The notes below the pieces were generated by a model that did no database searches, was not told the origin of the DNA, and saw only the letters and a program-made list of their open reading frames with translations. The position numbers and the translations under genes were made by a program. From Microlunatus sagamiharensis (GTDB taxonomy: Bacteria; Actinomycetota; Actinomycetes; Propionibacteriales; Propionibacteriaceae): a stretch of 64,000 bases of DNA. The DNA is taken from the NCBI RefSeq assembly GCF_900105785.1, contig NZ_LT629799.1, positions 434,001 through 498,000 on the forward strand. The letters are read 5' to 3'. Below, piece by piece: positions 51,869-61,391 of the stretch. Each line of letters starts with the position of its first letter. The first letter of the stretch is position 1.

Positions 51869-52948
51869 ATGCGTTTCGTCCTGATCGTGGCCGGCGGTTC
51901 CGGCAAGAGGCTCTGGCCCCTGTCGCGGCAGGGCATGCCGAAGCAGCTGCTCAAGGTCGTCGGCGGCAAGAGCCTGCTGCGCCTGGCGTACGAGCGGGTC
52001 GAGGGCCTGGTGCCCGCGGAGAACATCCTCGTGTGCACCGGGCGCGACTACGCGCAGACCGTGGCCGCGGACCTCCCGGAGCTGCCGGCGGAGAACATCC
52101 TCGGCGAGCCCGAGGGCCGCGACTCGCTCAACGCCGTCGCCTGGCCCGCGGCGATGCTCGCCGCCCGCGACCCCCAGGCCGTCGTCGCGGTCGTCACCGC
52201 CGACCAGATCATGAGCCCGGTCGAGGCCTTCCAGGACGCGTTGCGCGAAGGCTTCGCCGTGGCCGAGGAGGGCCCGGACACCCTCGTGACGTTCGGCGTC
52301 GTCCCCACCTCGCCGCACACCGGCTACGGCTACCTGCACCGCGGCGAGACGCTGGCCGCGCACCCCGACGTCTGCACGGTGCGCGCCTTCCGCGAGAAGC
52401 CGGACCGCGACGTCGCCGAGCACTACCTCGCCAGCGGCGAGTACTGGTGGAACTCCGGCATGTTCGTCTGGCGCGCGGCGACCCTGCTGCGCCAGCTCGA
52501 GGTGCTGCAGCCCGAGACGTACGCGGCCGTCACCCGCCTGGCCGCCGAGCCGGAGCGGCTCGGCGAGATCTACCCGGGGCTGCAGAAGATCAGCGTCGAC
52601 TACGCCGTGATGGAGCCCGTGTCCCAGGGGCAGGGGACCGCACGCGTGGTCGCCGTCCGCCTGCCGATCACCTGGCACGACGTGGGCGGGTTCACGGCGC
52701 TGGCCGAGCACCTGCCCCAGGACGACCGCGGCAACGTCACGCAGGGCGTCAGCGTCCTCGTCGACGCCCACGACAACCTGGTCATCAACCAGTCCGAGGA
52801 CGGCCGCCTCGTCGCCGTGGTCGGGCTGTCGGGGATGGTCATCGTCCAGACGCCGCAGATCACCCTGGTCTGCCCGTCGAGCGAGGCCGAGCGCGTCAAG
52901 GAGCTCGTCGCCCAGGTGACGGACCAGCTCGGCACGACGTACGCGTAA
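51869..52948 (+). CDS. manC: Mannose-1-phosphate guanylyltransferase
   Basis: Makes GDP-mannose, the donor for mannosylated envelope lipids, glycans and proteins. 359 residues. The nucleotidyltransferase signature GGSGKRLWPLSR is at 9-20, then MPKQLLKVVGGKSLL, TADQ (metal Asp), GYGYLHRGE and FREKPD, with a short left-handed helix C-terminal domain. It lacks the phosphomannose isomerase domain of bifunctional enzymes. Proximity to whiB and the F420 genes matches other actinobacteria. Confidence 0.92.
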   Translation: MRFVLIVAGGSGKRLWPLSRQGMPKQLLKVVGGKSLLRLAYERVEGLVPAENILVCTGRDYAQTVAADLPELPAENILGEPEGRDSLNAVAWPAAMLAARDPQAVVAVVTADQIMSPVEAFQDALREGFAVAEEGPDTLVTFGVVPTSPHTGYGYLHRGETLAAHPDVCTVRAFREKPDRDVAEHYLASGEYWWNSGMFVWRAATLLRQLEVLQPETYAAVTRLAAEPERLGEIYPGLQKISVDYAVMEPVSQGQGTARVVAVRLPITWHDVGGFTALAEHLPQDDRGNVTQGVSVLVDAHDNLVINQSEDGRLVAVVGLSGMVIVQTPQITLVCPSSEAERVKELVAQVTDQLGTTYA

Positions 52949-52966
52949 CGCTGTGCCCTCGGTCGT

Positions 52967-53247
52967 CGCTCCGCTCCGACGCGCCCGGTGCTCTGGTCCG
53001 ACGCCTTCCTCCCTGCTCCGTCCGTCCAGGCGTCGGCGCACCGGTCGGCGGTGGTCCGCCTTCTAGCCGTGGTGGTCGAGGGACCCGTGGTCGAGTCCCT
53101 GCCCTCGCCGACCGCTGCGCCGACGCCTGGACGACCGCAGCACGACGTCGCCCCTTCCGCGGACCTCAGCCGAGGCAGGGAGCAGGCGGCGTCATGCGGA
53201 GGGAGGAAGGCGTCGGACCAGAGCAGCGGGCGCGCCGGAGCGGAGCG
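52967..53247. repeat. 281-bp inverted-repeat element between manC and the DUF3105 gene
   Basis: Outer arms of 48 bp (52967-53014 and 53200-53247) pair with only two mismatches. An inner pair of 24 bp (53024-53047 and 53109-53132) pairs with one mismatch, offset so that 3' arm material of about 58 nt is unpaired. No open frame with family likeness lies inside. It fills the 306-bp gap between two convergent genes. It could be a bidirectional terminator or a non-autonomous mobile element; no clear target duplication is seen. Confidence 0.8.
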
Positions 53248-53254
53248 GAGGCAA

Positions 53255-54076
53255 TCAAGCCCCGTTGGGCTCGGGGCTGCTCGCGACCGGGTACTTGGCC
53301 ATGAAGTCGGCGATCGCCTGGCCGCTGACCTTGGTGCAGGACTGGCGCACGCCCTTCTGCTGGGTCTGGTCGGCCGGGTTCTGCGGGTTCGCCGTCCAGC
53401 GGGCGAGGACCATGTCCTTGCCCTCGGGGAAGGTGCCGTCGGCGCTCGAGTAGGGCGCGGCGATGAACTTCTGCGACGGGTCGTAGGTCTCGCTGCCGAA
53501 GGTGCCGGCCGCCTGGCGCAGGGCGTTGACGTCCTCGGTCGAGGCGTCGGCGCGGTACCAGGCGATGGTGTAGCCGTGCTCGAGGTTGTGCACGAGCGTC
53601 TCGAGCTGGGGCCGGTCGTCCTCGGTGTAGAAGTGCTTGGTGAAGGCGGCGGGCGAGGGGTAGTGCTTGCCGGAGTCGGGCGGGGACTGGTCGTAGGTGA
53701 CCTTGGTGCCCTCGGCCACGTGCTCCTGGTTGCCCGTCGCCTGGTTCTCGCTCACGGGGTCGCAGCCGGCGTCGGCGAGCGTCGCGCCCAGCCCGGCGAG
53801 CCCGGCGGCCGTGGCCTTGGTGTCCTTGGCCACGAGGTAGATCGGGTAGGCCAGCAGGGCCGCGGCGACCACGACGCAGATCCCGAGCAGCAGCACGGTG
53901 CGGCGGCGCTGCTCGGCCTTGCGGGCCTTCTCGAACGAGGCGAGCCGGTCGCGCCGGTTGCCGCCGCCGCCCTTGCCGCCGCCGGCCCCCGTGGCGCCCT
54001 TCTTCCCGGGCTTCGGCGGGGCGCCGCTGCCGTCGGACCGGCCGGAGGAGGGCTTCGGCAGGGGCGCGTGGGTCAT
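53255..54076 (-). CDS. DUF3105 membrane-anchored protein
   Basis: A 273-residue protein. A charged Gly/Lys-rich cytoplasmic region (1-60) is followed by one helix (RTVLLLGICVVVAAALLAYP) and an extracytoplasmic DUF3105 domain. Domain hallmarks are TYDQSPPDSGKHY, LVHNLEHGYTIAWY with conserved His residues, and a Cys pair (AGCDPV and RQSCTK). The His cluster suggests metal binding, but the function is unknown. The right end of the inverted-repeat element is 7 bp past its stop. Confidence 0.82.
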   Translation of the reverse strand: MTHAPLPKPSSGRSDGSGAPPKPGKKGATGAGGGKGGGGNRRDRLASFEKARKAEQRRRTVLLLGICVVVAAALLAYPIYLVAKDTKATAAGLAGLGATLADAGCDPVSENQATGNQEHVAEGTKVTYDQSPPDSGKHYPSPAAFTKHFYTEDDRPQLETLVHNLEHGYTIAWYRADASTEDVNALRQAAGTFGSETYDPSQKFIAAPYSSADGTFPEGKDMVLARWTANPQNPADQTQQKGVRQSCTKVSGQAIADFMAKYPVASSPEPNGA

Positions 54077-54301
54077 GTCGGCTCCTTGGGGGCGCGGCGG
54101 GCGAGCGCGGCTCGCGGGTCGGGCCTGGGGGCCCAGCGGGGACTGCGTCGGGTGCGTCGGGGGACGACCTGGACGCCGATGTTAGTCGGCGAGGCTGTGC
54201 CCGGCACCGTCCGCGCGCCGCGGCCCTGCCGGTCCGTGCCCGGCCCGCGCCGTATGAGCGTCGGCTCAGGCGTTCACCCAAGCCTTCACCCGGGCGTCGG
54301 C

Positions 54302-55216
54302 TCAGGCGTCGCGGCGGTGCAGGTCGGCGACCAGCAGCCGTTCGACGAGGGCGGCGGCGGCGGGTTCGAGGTCCTCGCCGCCGGGACCGTCCAGCAGCGC
54401 ACGCGCCCGTGCCTCGCGGGGGAGGTCGAGCAGCTCCTCGTAACGGCCCGGCTGCCCGACCGCCTCCAGGACGGCGGCGAGCACGGCCTCCTGGCTGCCG
54501 TGGCCGAACATGTCCTGCGCGGGATCGCGCGCCAGGTCGCGCGCGGTGCCCGCGTCGTCGCCGACGAGGTGGGCGAGCCCCCGGACGAGCGCGACCGGGC
54601 GCCCGGCGAGCTTGGTCTTGACCAGGTCCGCCGCGGAGGCCAGCTCGTCGGCCAGCGCGACGGCGGTGACGTGCAGGTCGTTGCCGTAGGTGTCGGTGCG
54701 CCCGGCGTAGTCCTCGACCACGCGGACGCCGGCGGCGCCGATGGCGACGTCGGTCTGGCCGAGGCGCCAGGCCCGCCCGAGGGTGTCGGAGACGACGACG
54801 CCGACGTCCACCCCGGCGCGCTCGCGGAGGGCGGACCGGATGCGGGCGGCGCTGGCGTCGGGGTCGACGGGGAGCAGCAGGACCCGGCCGGGGTCCACGT
54901 TGGAGTTGTCGACCCCCGCAGCGGCGAGCACCAGGCCGTTGCGGTCGCGGACGATCCGGGTGGGGCCGCGACGGGCGAGGGTGTGCACGGCCGCCTCACG
55001 GATGGCGGACTCCCGGGCCTCGGCCGGGACGGAGCGGCCCTCGCTCTTGCTCACGACCTTGGACGTGACCACGAGGACGTCCCCGTCGCGCAGCGGGCCC
55101 GCCGGGTCCCCGGCCGCGGCGTCGAGGACCAGGGCGGCGAGGTCGTCGCCCGGGTGGACCTCGCCGATCCCGCCGAGCGCCAGGACGCTGACCTCGGCCC
55201 GGCCGGGTCCGGTCAC
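54302..55216 (-). CDS. cofE: Coenzyme F420-0:L-glutamate ligase (short form)
   Basis: Adds gamma-linked glutamates to F420-0. The CofE core runs from [18 protein letters not shown] through [13 protein letters not shown], the [20 protein letters not shown] region and [21 protein letters not shown] to about residue 245. Mycobacterial FbiB has a further ~200-residue nitroreductase-like domain; here only about 60 helical residues follow, total 304. GTG start at 55216 overlaps the cofD stop by 4 nt. A duplicated 16-bp sequence straddles its stop codon. Confidence 0.88.
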   Translation of the reverse strand: MTGPGRAEVSVLALGGIGEVHPGDDLAALVLDAAAGDPAGPLRDGDVLVVTSKVVSKSEGRSVPAEARESAIREAAVHTLARRGPTRIVRDRNGLVLAAAGVDNSNVDPGRVLLLPVDPDASAARIRSALRERAGVDVGVVVSDTLGRAWRLGQTDVAIGAAGVRVVEDYAGRTDTYGNDLHVTAVALADELASAADLVKTKLAGRPVALVRGLAHLVGDDAGTARDLARDPAQDMFGHGSQEAVLAAVLEAVGQPGRYEELLDLPREARARALLDGPGGEDLEPAAAALVERLLVADLHRRDA

Positions 55217-56196
55217 GCCGCGACCCGCTCCACGGCCCGGCGCACGAAGGCCGCCGTCGCGTCGGGGCTGCTCATGACCAGGTCGTCGACGAGGGCGCGC
55301 AGCCCGGCCGCCTCGACGGCCCCCACCGAGGTCTCGTCGCCGGTGTCCATGACCCAGGCGTCGAGCACGCCGTCGGAGCCGCCGGCGCGGGAGCCGTAGT
55401 GGCGCCCGACCGCACCCGCGTCGACCTCGACGCCGATCGCCGGGAGCAGCCGGTGGGCCATCCCCAGGACGGGGGCGCCGTGCAGGATGCCGGCGAAGCC
55501 GAGGACCGGGGCGGACGTGGAGCGCAGCGCGGCCCGGATGCCAGGCACGGCCAGGATCGGGCCGATGGAGACGACCGGGTTGCTGGGTCCGACGAGCACC
55601 AGCTCGGCGCCCGCCAGGGCCTCCTCGACCCCGGGGGCCGGTCGCGCCTCTTCGATGCCGACGCGCGTCACGGCGAGGGCCTCGGGCTCGGCCCGCAGCC
55701 GCACCCAGTACTCCTGGAAGTGCACCGCACGCCGCCCCTCGGCGGCCTCGGGGTCCGGGACGTCCACCCAGGTCTCGACGGGGTCGTCGCTCATCGGCAG
55801 CAGCCGCAGCGCCGGGTCGTGCGCCCACCAACGGGCGCAGAGCCGCCTGGTGACCTCCGACAGCGGCACCCCGGCCGCGAGGAGCTGCGTACGGAACAGG
55901 TGCGTGCCGAGGTCGCGGTCGCCGAGGCCGAACCACGTGTTGTCGGCGCCGTACGCCCGCAGCTCCTCGACCGCCCGCCAGCTCTCGTCGACGCGGCCCC
56001 AGCCGCGCTCGGTGTCGCCGCCGCCGCCCAGGGTGTACATGAGCGTGTCCAGGTCGGGACAGATCCGCAGCCCGTGGAGGGTGATGTCGTCGGCAGTGTT
56101 GCCGATCACCGTGATGTCGGCGTCGCCGTACGCCCGCCGCACCCCCTGGGTGAACCGGGAACCTCCGACACCGCCCGCGAGCACCACGATCCGCAC
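55213..56196 (-). CDS. cofD: 2-phospho-L-lactate (phosphoenolpyruvyl) transferase CofD
   Basis: Transfers the phospholactyl or phosphoenolpyruvyl group to Fo, giving F420-0 or its dehydro form. 327 residues. Signature segments are [16 protein letters not shown] at the N-terminus, [34 protein letters not shown] and [18 protein letters not shown]. Actinobacterial enzymes (FbiA) use phosphoenolpyruvate-derived donor. GTG start at 56196; divergent from a membrane protein gene and coupled to cofE. F420-dependent enzymes are therefore expected in the organism. Confidence 0.92.
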   Translation of the reverse strand: MRIVVLAGGVGGSRFTQGVRRAYGDADITVIGNTADDITLHGLRICPDLDTLMYTLGGGGDTERGWGRVDESWRAVEELRAYGADNTWFGLGDRDLGTHLFRTQLLAAGVPLSEVTRRLCARWWAHDPALRLLPMSDDPVETWVDVPDPEAAEGRRAVHFQEYWVRLRAEPEALAVTRVGIEEARPAPGVEEALAGAELVLVGPSNPVVSIGPILAVPGIRAALRSTSAPVLGFAGILHGAPVLGMAHRLLPAIGVEVDAGAVGRHYGSRAGGSDGVLDAWVMDTGDETSVGAVEAAGLRALVDDLVMSSPDATAAFVRRAVERVAA

Positions 56197-56245
56197 CCGC
56201 GCAGTGTTCCACCGCGGCGGGAGCCCGCGCCGTACGCTGCTGCGC

Positions 56246-56935
56246 GTGGACCGGCTGACGAGGCTGCGGGCACCGCTGGCGGTCGTCGCCCTGGCGGCGC
56301 TGACGCTCGTCGCCCTGGCCCGGGTCGTCCTCGGGCTGTCGGAGGTCGGGGCCGGTGGCTCGACCGCGGTCGCCGCGGCCCGGCTCGCGCCCAACGGCAG
56401 CGACGGCGCGCTCACCGTCCTCGTCGGCGTGCTGGTCGCCGCCTGCGCGGTCGGCCCGGAGGTCCCCGTACGCCGACGGCTTGCGGTTTGGGGTGCGGTG
56501 CTCACCGCCGTCTCGCTGGTGGCCACGGTCCTGGCGCTCTCGCTGACGAGCGTCGCGGTCGCCGGCTGGAGCCTGGTCTGGACCATCCCCGACGTCGTGG
56601 TACCGGTCGTCGTCGGGCTCGGGCTCGTGGCCCTGGCCCGACCCGCACCGGAGGCCCCGCCCGCCGCGGGGGAGCCGGCCGCGCTCGAGCAGGAGCCGGA
56701 GCAGGAGCCCGAGCCCGATCCGGAGCTGCAGCCGTCCTGGACGCCCGACGCCGCGGCCGGGGCCGTCTGGCGTACGGCGGGGGAGGCCGCGAGCGGAGCC
56801 CCCGCGAGCGGCTGGGGCTCGCAGGAGGCGTCGCCCTGGGCGTCGCCCGAGCGCTGGTCGACCACCGGACCCGTCGAGGACGGGCGTGCGAACGGTCCCG
56901 TGGACGACGCTCGCCCCGACCCTGCCGACAGGTAG
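56246..56935 (+). CDS. Membrane protein, unknown function
   Basis: A 229-residue protein with four hydrophobic segments in its first 135 residues ([64 protein letters not shown]). An acidic, Pro-rich C-terminal tail ends with the Trp-containing repeats [15 protein letters not shown] and [13 protein letters not shown]. No family recognised. GTG 56246 is 7 nt behind a TACGCT -10 box. Divergent from cofD; the stop codon lies in a hairpin. Confidence 0.65.
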   Translation: MDRLTRLRAPLAVVALAALTLVALARVVLGLSEVGAGGSTAVAAARLAPNGSDGALTVLVGVLVAACAVGPEVPVRRRLAVWGAVLTAVSLVATVLALSLTSVAVAGWSLVWTIPDVVVPVVVGLGLVALARPAPEAPPAAGEPAALEQEPEQEPEPDPELQPSWTPDAAAGAVWRTAGEAASGAPASGWGSQEASPWASPERWSTTGPVEDGRANGPVDDARPDPADR

Positions 56936-57145
56936 GTTGCGGCGCTGATCCGGGGCCTGCGGCCGCGGCAACCTACCGCTCGCGGAGCTGAGGGCGGGGG
57001 TTCTGGGGATCGGGCGAGGACTCCGCCGGCCGGTCGGAGCGCCTCCGGAGCGGCGCGGGGCGGACCTGGCGAGGACGCCGGACGGATGCGCGTCGAGCGG
57101 TGGCCTGCAGCGCTCTTCAGGCGCTTGGAGGCGCGGCAACCTACC
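56931..57145 (+). repeat. Repeated GGTAGGTTGC/GCAACCTACC arms in the whiB upstream gap
   Basis: GGTAGGTTGC (56931-56940, including the stop of the preceding gene) pairs with GCAACCTACC (56968-56977), a terminator-like 10-bp stem. The right arm and its surroundings, GCGGCAACCTACCGCTCGCG, recur as a direct copy whose GCAACCTACC is at 57136-57145. The rest of the 56936-57247 gap holds nothing recognisable. Confidence 0.6.
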
Positions 57146-57247
57146 GCTCGCGGGGTCCGTCCTGGACGACTGATCAGTATCTTCAGCCCCAGTGGTAACA
57201 GGCCCGCGCCACGCCGGCCTGATGCATTCTTGCCGTCCTCACAGGTA

Positions 57248-57275
57248 TTGACAGGGATGTAATTTCACGTATGTT
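57248..57275 (+). promoter_or_regulatory. Probable whiB promoter
   Basis: TTGACA (57248-57253), 16 bp, TATGTT (57270-57275), in a locally AT-rich stretch. It implies a leader of about 140 nt before the whiB GTG, unlike the short leaders of neighbouring genes. Confidence 0.55.
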
Positions 57276-57419
57276 GTTCGGCAAGCGATCGCCGGTCCGG
57301 AGGTCCTCCCGGTGCTGTAGCAGCGGGTGGGAGCACGGGTCGACGACGTGCCAGGCAGCAAGGCGGCCCGCGAAGTCCGCCGGACCTGGTCCACACGCTC
57401 GGGGTCGAGGAGGCGGGTC

Positions 57420-57686
57420 GTGAACGATCTGATGTTGCTGGTGGAGGGCGAGGAGACCGACGAGGGTCTGCTCGGGTGGCAGGAGCGCGCGCTCTGCGCG
57501 CAGACGGACCCGGAGGCCTTCTTCCCGGAGAAGGGCGGGTCCACCCGCGAGGCCAAGAAGGTCTGCCTGACGTGCGACGTCCGCGGGGAGTGCCTGGAGT
57601 ACGCGCTCGCCAACGACGAGCGCTTCGGCATCTGGGGCGGGCTGAGCGAGCGCGAGCGGCGCAAGCTCAAGAAGCGCGCCGTCTGA
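57420..57686 (+). CDS. whiB: WhiB-family iron-sulfur transcription regulator (WhiB2/WhmD type)
   Basis: An 88-residue Wbl protein binding a [4Fe-4S] cluster through Cys26, Cys49, Cys52 and Cys58 (C-X22-C-X2-C-X5-C), followed by GIWGGLSERERRKLKKR for sigma-factor/DNA contact. The sequence WQERALCAQTDPEAFFPEKG marks the WhiB2/WhmD branch, which governs septation in Mycobacterium and sporulation in Streptomyces. GTG 57420 is preceded by GAGGAGG, deciding the start over an upstream in-frame codon. Its neighbours (cofD/E, manC, DUF3499) match that branch. Confidence 0.92.
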   Translation: MNDLMLLVEGEETDEGLLGWQERALCAQTDPEAFFPEKGGSTREAKKVCLTCDVRGECLEYALANDERFGIWGGLSERERRKLKKRAV

Positions 57687-58052
57687 GGCTCGCCCTCACG
57701 GTCCGTCGCGGCTCTCGGTCGCCGTCGAGGACACCCGTCGCGGCGCTGGGCGCCACCGACCCCACCGGGTGTCCGCCGGGGCCCGGCCGCGTTCGGCCAC
57801 CCGCTCCACGGCCCGTCGCCCGCCTCGTCGGCTTGGGCCACGGAGCGGGGTTGCACGTAGAGTGACGTGTCACCCACAAGGGTGACCCACGCGTGGCCCG
57901 CCCTCTCGGCGGGAGCGGTGCGCCGCCCGTCGCGGACGCCCACGGTGGTCCGGTGAAGAGCTCGGGAGTGTCGTCGGTGTCGTGGTCCGTGGGCGCTGAG
58001 GCCGGCCCCCGTCTCCGCCGGGCACCGGCACCGCTCGGGCGCACGGACGACC
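57687..58052 (+). other. Gap between whiB and the large glycosyltransferase gene
   Basis: 366 bp without a supported gene. It contains the small hairpin GTCACCC-ACAA-GGGTGAC near 57870 and a TAGAGT that might be a -10 box about 10 nt before it. This may be the promoter and leader of the downstream gene; nothing else is recognised. Confidence 0.4.
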
Positions 58053-61000
58053 GTGGCTGAGCGCGTCCGCCGCGCCCCCTCCGGGCTGCGCACCCGGACC
58101 ACCGACCTCGGCTGGAACGACCTGCCGCCGGCGGCGCCGGGCGGTGAGGACGAGAACCCCTGGGCCTGGGCCGCGCACGAGCCCGAGGAGGGGGAGCGGG
58201 TCGACGTCTCACGCTTCGACGTCACCGCCGTCCTCGTCTGCTTCGACGCCGCGCGCTGGCTCCCGGCGACGCTCGACGGGCTCCGCCGGCTCGACGTCCG
58301 CCCGCAGCGCCTCGTCGCGATCGACAACGGCAGTTCCGACAACACGCGCGCGCTGCTCGAGCAGGCGCAGGCCGAGGGCGTGCTGGACGCGGTCCACGTC
58401 GGCAAGAAGACCTTCGGCTTCGGTCAGGCCGTGACCGCGGCGCTGCGCCAGGACCGGCTGGCCCGCACGGGGTCGGCCGACACCCAGACGATGGAGCGCC
58501 GCCTCGACGAGGCCGGCTCCCCGGACTGGGCGCGCGACCACCGCTGGCTGTGGCTGCTGCACGACGACGCGGTGCCGGCGCCCGACACTCTCTACCGCCT
58601 GCTCGCCCACGTGGCCACCGAGCGCGGGATCGACGTCACCGGCCCCAAGCTGCTGCTCCCGCGACGCCGGCAGAGCAACCACCAGCTGAGCGAGGTCGGC
58701 GTCACGATCTCCGGCACCGGGCGGCGCGAGCTGCTGCTCGACCGGGGCGAGATCGACCAGGGCCAGCGCGACCAGCCGGCCGAGCGCCTCGGCGTCTCCA
58801 CCTGCGGGATGCTCGTGCGCACCGCGGTCTGGCGCGACCTCGACGGGCTCGACCCGGCCGTGCCGGTCTTCCGCGACGGGGTGGAGTTCGGCTGGCGCGC
58901 CCACCTGAACGGCTACCGCGTCGTCACCACCCCCGACGCCGAGATGACGCACCGCCAGGTCGGACGCGCCGGGCTGCGCCCGCGCGGGCTGGGCGGGCGG
59001 CACCCGGGGGCCCTGGACCGCCTGCTCGGCATGACCGTCGTCGCCGGCCACGCGCCGGCCCGGGCCCTGCCGCTGGTCTGGCTGCGCCTCGTGCTGAGCT
59101 GCCTGCTGCTGGCCGTCGGCTACCTCCTGGGCAAGGCGCCTGGGCGCTCGCGCGACGAGCTGGCCGCCATGGCGACGTTCGTCGCGCACCCCGGCCGGCT
59201 GCGGGCCCTGCGCCGGCGTACGGCCTCCATCGACCCCGCGCCCGGCACCGCCGAGGTCGTGCGGACCCTCCGCCCACCGTGGTGGTCGAGCCTGCGCATC
59301 CTCGCCGAGACCCTGGGCGGCGCCCTCTCGGAGCGCTACGCCTCCGTCGCCGGCGAGGTCGACTCCGCCTCGATCGACGAGCTGACCACCGACGAGTTCA
59401 GCTCGGTCTCCGACGAGGGCTCGCGCCACCCGTGGCTGAGGCCCGGCGTCCTCCTGCTCGGCGCCGCGGTCGTCGCCGCGCTCGTCGCGGCCCGCGGGCT
59501 GGTCGGCACCGGTTCGCTGGTCGCCCCCGCGCTGCTGCCTGCGTACGACTCCCTCGGCGCCCTGTGGTCGGCCGTCTGGCAGCCGATCCCCGGCGCCCCC
59601 GGGCAGGTCGCGCCGCCGTGGCTCGCGATCACCGCGCTCGGCTCGACGGTCACGCTCGGTCAGCCCGAGTGGTTCACGACGCTGCTGGTCTGCGGCGTGG
59701 TGCCGCTGTCGCTCCTGGCCGTCTACCCGGTGACGCTGCGCCTCCTGGTCGACCGGCGGCTCCGCCTGTGGTGCGCGGCGACGTACGCGCTGCTGCCCGT
59801 GCTGCTCGGCGGCACCAACCAGGGGCGCCTCGAGCTCAGCGTCTTCAGCATCGGCCTCCCGCTGCTGGTGATGGCCGTGCGGTCCCTCGTGCTGCGCCGG
59901 GTCCGCTCCTTCGAGGCGTGGCGCGGCGGCTGGGCCGCCGGCGTCGTGCTCGTCGTGCTGTCCGCCTTCCAGCCGGCCGTGATGCTCCTGGCCCTGGTGC
60001 TCGGGATCGGCGGCGCCGTCGCGCTGCGGCGCACGCCCCGCAAGATCGGGCGGATCGGCATCGCGCTGGGCCTGCCGCTCGTGGTCTGGCTGCCCTGGTG
60101 GCCGACGGTGATCCTCGCCCCCGGCCGGCTGCTGGTCGGTCCCGACGCGGCCCTCGACGGGGCCGGTCCCGCACCCGACGCGCTCGGCCTGCTCCTCGGC
60201 CGTGGCCTCGGGCAGGGGCTCCCGCCGCTGTGGGTCGGTGCGGTCGTGCTCGGCATGGTCTGGGCCGTCGCCCTCTTCGCCCTCGTGCGCCGCCCGGCCG
60301 ACCGCGTCGTGCTCGCCGCCTGGGCGACCGCCGCCGCCAGCCTGCTGCTGGCGCTCGTCGCCTCGCGGCTGCTCGTCGAGGTGCCGCCGCTCGGGACCGA
60401 GGTGCGTCCCTGGGTGGGCGCGCTGCTGCTCGTGACCTTCGCCTCGCTCCTGCTCGCCGGGGCCGTGGGCTCGGACGGGCTGTCGGGCGAGGTGTCGGGA
60501 CGCAGCTTCAGCTGGGTCCAGCCCGCCGCCGTCCTCGCGGGTGCGGCCGTCACCCTGGTCGCTCTGGGCGGTGCGGCCTGGTGGGTGTGGGCCGGCGCCC
60601 GGGGGCCCGTCGAGCGCGCCTCGCTGGACGTCCTGCCCACCTACGTCCGGGTGGCGATGACCTCCGACGCGCAGCCCCGCGTGCTCGCGCTCGACCTCAC
60701 CGGCGACCGGGTCGGCTTCAGCGTGCTGGCCGGCGACGAGGGCGCGTCGCGCCAGGGCGACGCCGACCGGGGCTTCGCCTTCGGCGGCTCGAAGGCCGCC
60801 CGCGACGACGTCACCGACGCGGTGTCGCGCCTGGCGGCCGGCTCGGCCGACGCCGACGTCGCCCAGCGACTGCGCCGCCTGGGCGTGGGCTACGTCGTGG
60901 TCCGCGGCGCCGACGACGAGCAGCGCGCCCGGATCGGCAACACCCCCGGCCTCGGTACGGCCAGCGGCACGGGGTCGACCGTGGTCTGGCAGCTCGACCC

Positions 61001-61391
61001 GGCGGTGAGCCGGGTGGCCGTCGTTCCGGCCGACCCCGCTGGCGGTGACGACGACGTCCCCGTCACCCGTGCCCCCGTCGCCGTGCCCCCGGGCACCGGC
61101 GAGCGGCACCTCCTGATCGGCGAGGCCGCCGACCCGCGCTGGCGCGGCGAGCTCGGCGGTGCCCCGCTCCCGCGGGTCGTCGACGGCTGGCAGGAGGGCT
61201 TCGTCGTGCCCGCCGAGGGCGGCACGGCGGTCTGGCGCCTCGACAGCGTCGCGCCCTGGCTGCTCCCGGTCCAGGGGGTCGTCCTGCTGGTCGCCCTCGT
61301 CCTCGCCGCCCCCGGCATCCGCCGTCCCGACGTGCGCGACCCGGCCCTGTCGGCCCGGCGCGCCGCGACCCTCAGCGAGGTGGGCGCCTGA
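58053..61391 (+). CDS. Large membrane glycosyltransferase (N-terminal GT2 plus multi-helix region)
   Basis: A 1112-residue protein. The first ~60 residues are unstructured; residues ~65-330 form a GT-A glycosyltransferase (DVTAVLVCFDAARWLPATLD, LVAIDNGSSDNTRALLEQA, WLWLLHDDAVPAP with the metal-binding DD, and GVEFGWRAHLNGYRVV). About 14 helices and extracytoplasmic segments follow, ending in a final helix near residue 1080. Orthologs lie next to whiB and DUF5719 in Streptomyces and relatives. Probably transfers a sugar to a lipid- or protein-linked envelope acceptor; its donor is unknown. GTG start without a clear ribosome site. Confidence 0.82.
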   Translation: MAERVRRAPSGLRTRTTDLGWNDLPPAAPGGEDENPWAWAAHEPEEGERVDVSRFDVTAVLVCFDAARWLPATLDGLRRLDVRPQRLVAIDNGSSDNTRALLEQAQAEGVLDAVHVGKKTFGFGQAVTAALRQDRLARTGSADTQTMERRLDEAGSPDWARDHRWLWLLHDDAVPAPDTLYRLLAHVATERGIDVTGPKLLLPRRRQSNHQLSEVGVTISGTGRRELLLDRGEIDQGQRDQPAERLGVSTCGMLVRTAVWRDLDGLDPAVPVFRDGVEFGWRAHLNGYRVVTTPDAEMTHRQVGRAGLRPRGLGGRHPGALDRLLGMTVVAGHAPARALPLVWLRLVLSCLLLAVGYLLGKAPGRSRDELAAMATFVAHPGRLRALRRRTASIDPAPGTAEVVRTLRPPWWSSLRILAETLGGALSERYASVAGEVDSASIDELTTDEFSSVSDEGSRHPWLRPGVLLLGAAVVAALVAARGLVGTGSLVAPALLPAYDSLGALWSAVWQPIPGAPGQVAPPWLAITALGSTVTLGQPEWFTTLLVCGVVPLSLLAVYPVTLRLLVDRRLRLWCAATYALLPVLLGGTNQGRLELSVFSIGLPLLVMAVRSLVLRRVRSFEAWRGGWAAGVVLVVLSAFQPAVMLLALVLGIGGAVALRRTPRKIGRIGIALGLPLVVWLPWWPTVILAPGRLLVGPDAALDGAGPAPDALGLLLGRGLGQGLPPLWVGAVVLGMVWAVALFALVRRPADRVVLAAWATAAASLLLALVASRLLVEVPPLGTEVRPWVGALLLVTFASLLLAGAVGSDGLSGEVSGRSFSWVQPAAVLAGAAVTLVALGGAAWWVWAGARGPVERASLDVLPTYVRVAMTSDAQPRVLALDLTGDRVGFSVLAGDEGASRQGDADRGFAFGGSKAARDDVTDAVSRLAAGSADADVAQRLRRLGVGYVVVRGADDEQRARIGNTPGLGTASGTGSTVVWQLDPAVSRVAVVPADPAGGDDDVPVTRAPVAVPPGTGERHLLIGEAADPRWRGELGGAPLPRVVDGWQEGFVVPAEGGTAVWRLDSVAPWLLPVQGVVLLVALVLAAPGIRRPDVRDPALSARRAATLSEVGA

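Noticed and set aside
52949-53254. tRNA or other known structured RNA in the inverted-repeat region
   Set aside because: No cloverleaf or TPsiC-like GGTTCGANNCC is present; only long inverted arms are seen.
57687-58052. Small gene between whiB and the glycosyltransferase
   Set aside because: Available frames are Pro/Arg-rich, lack ribosome sites and show no family likeness.
58209-61109. 966-codon minus-strand open frame opposite the large glycosyltransferase
   Set aside because: Gln/Arg/His-rich shadow; the plus-strand protein has clear GT2 motifs and membrane helices.
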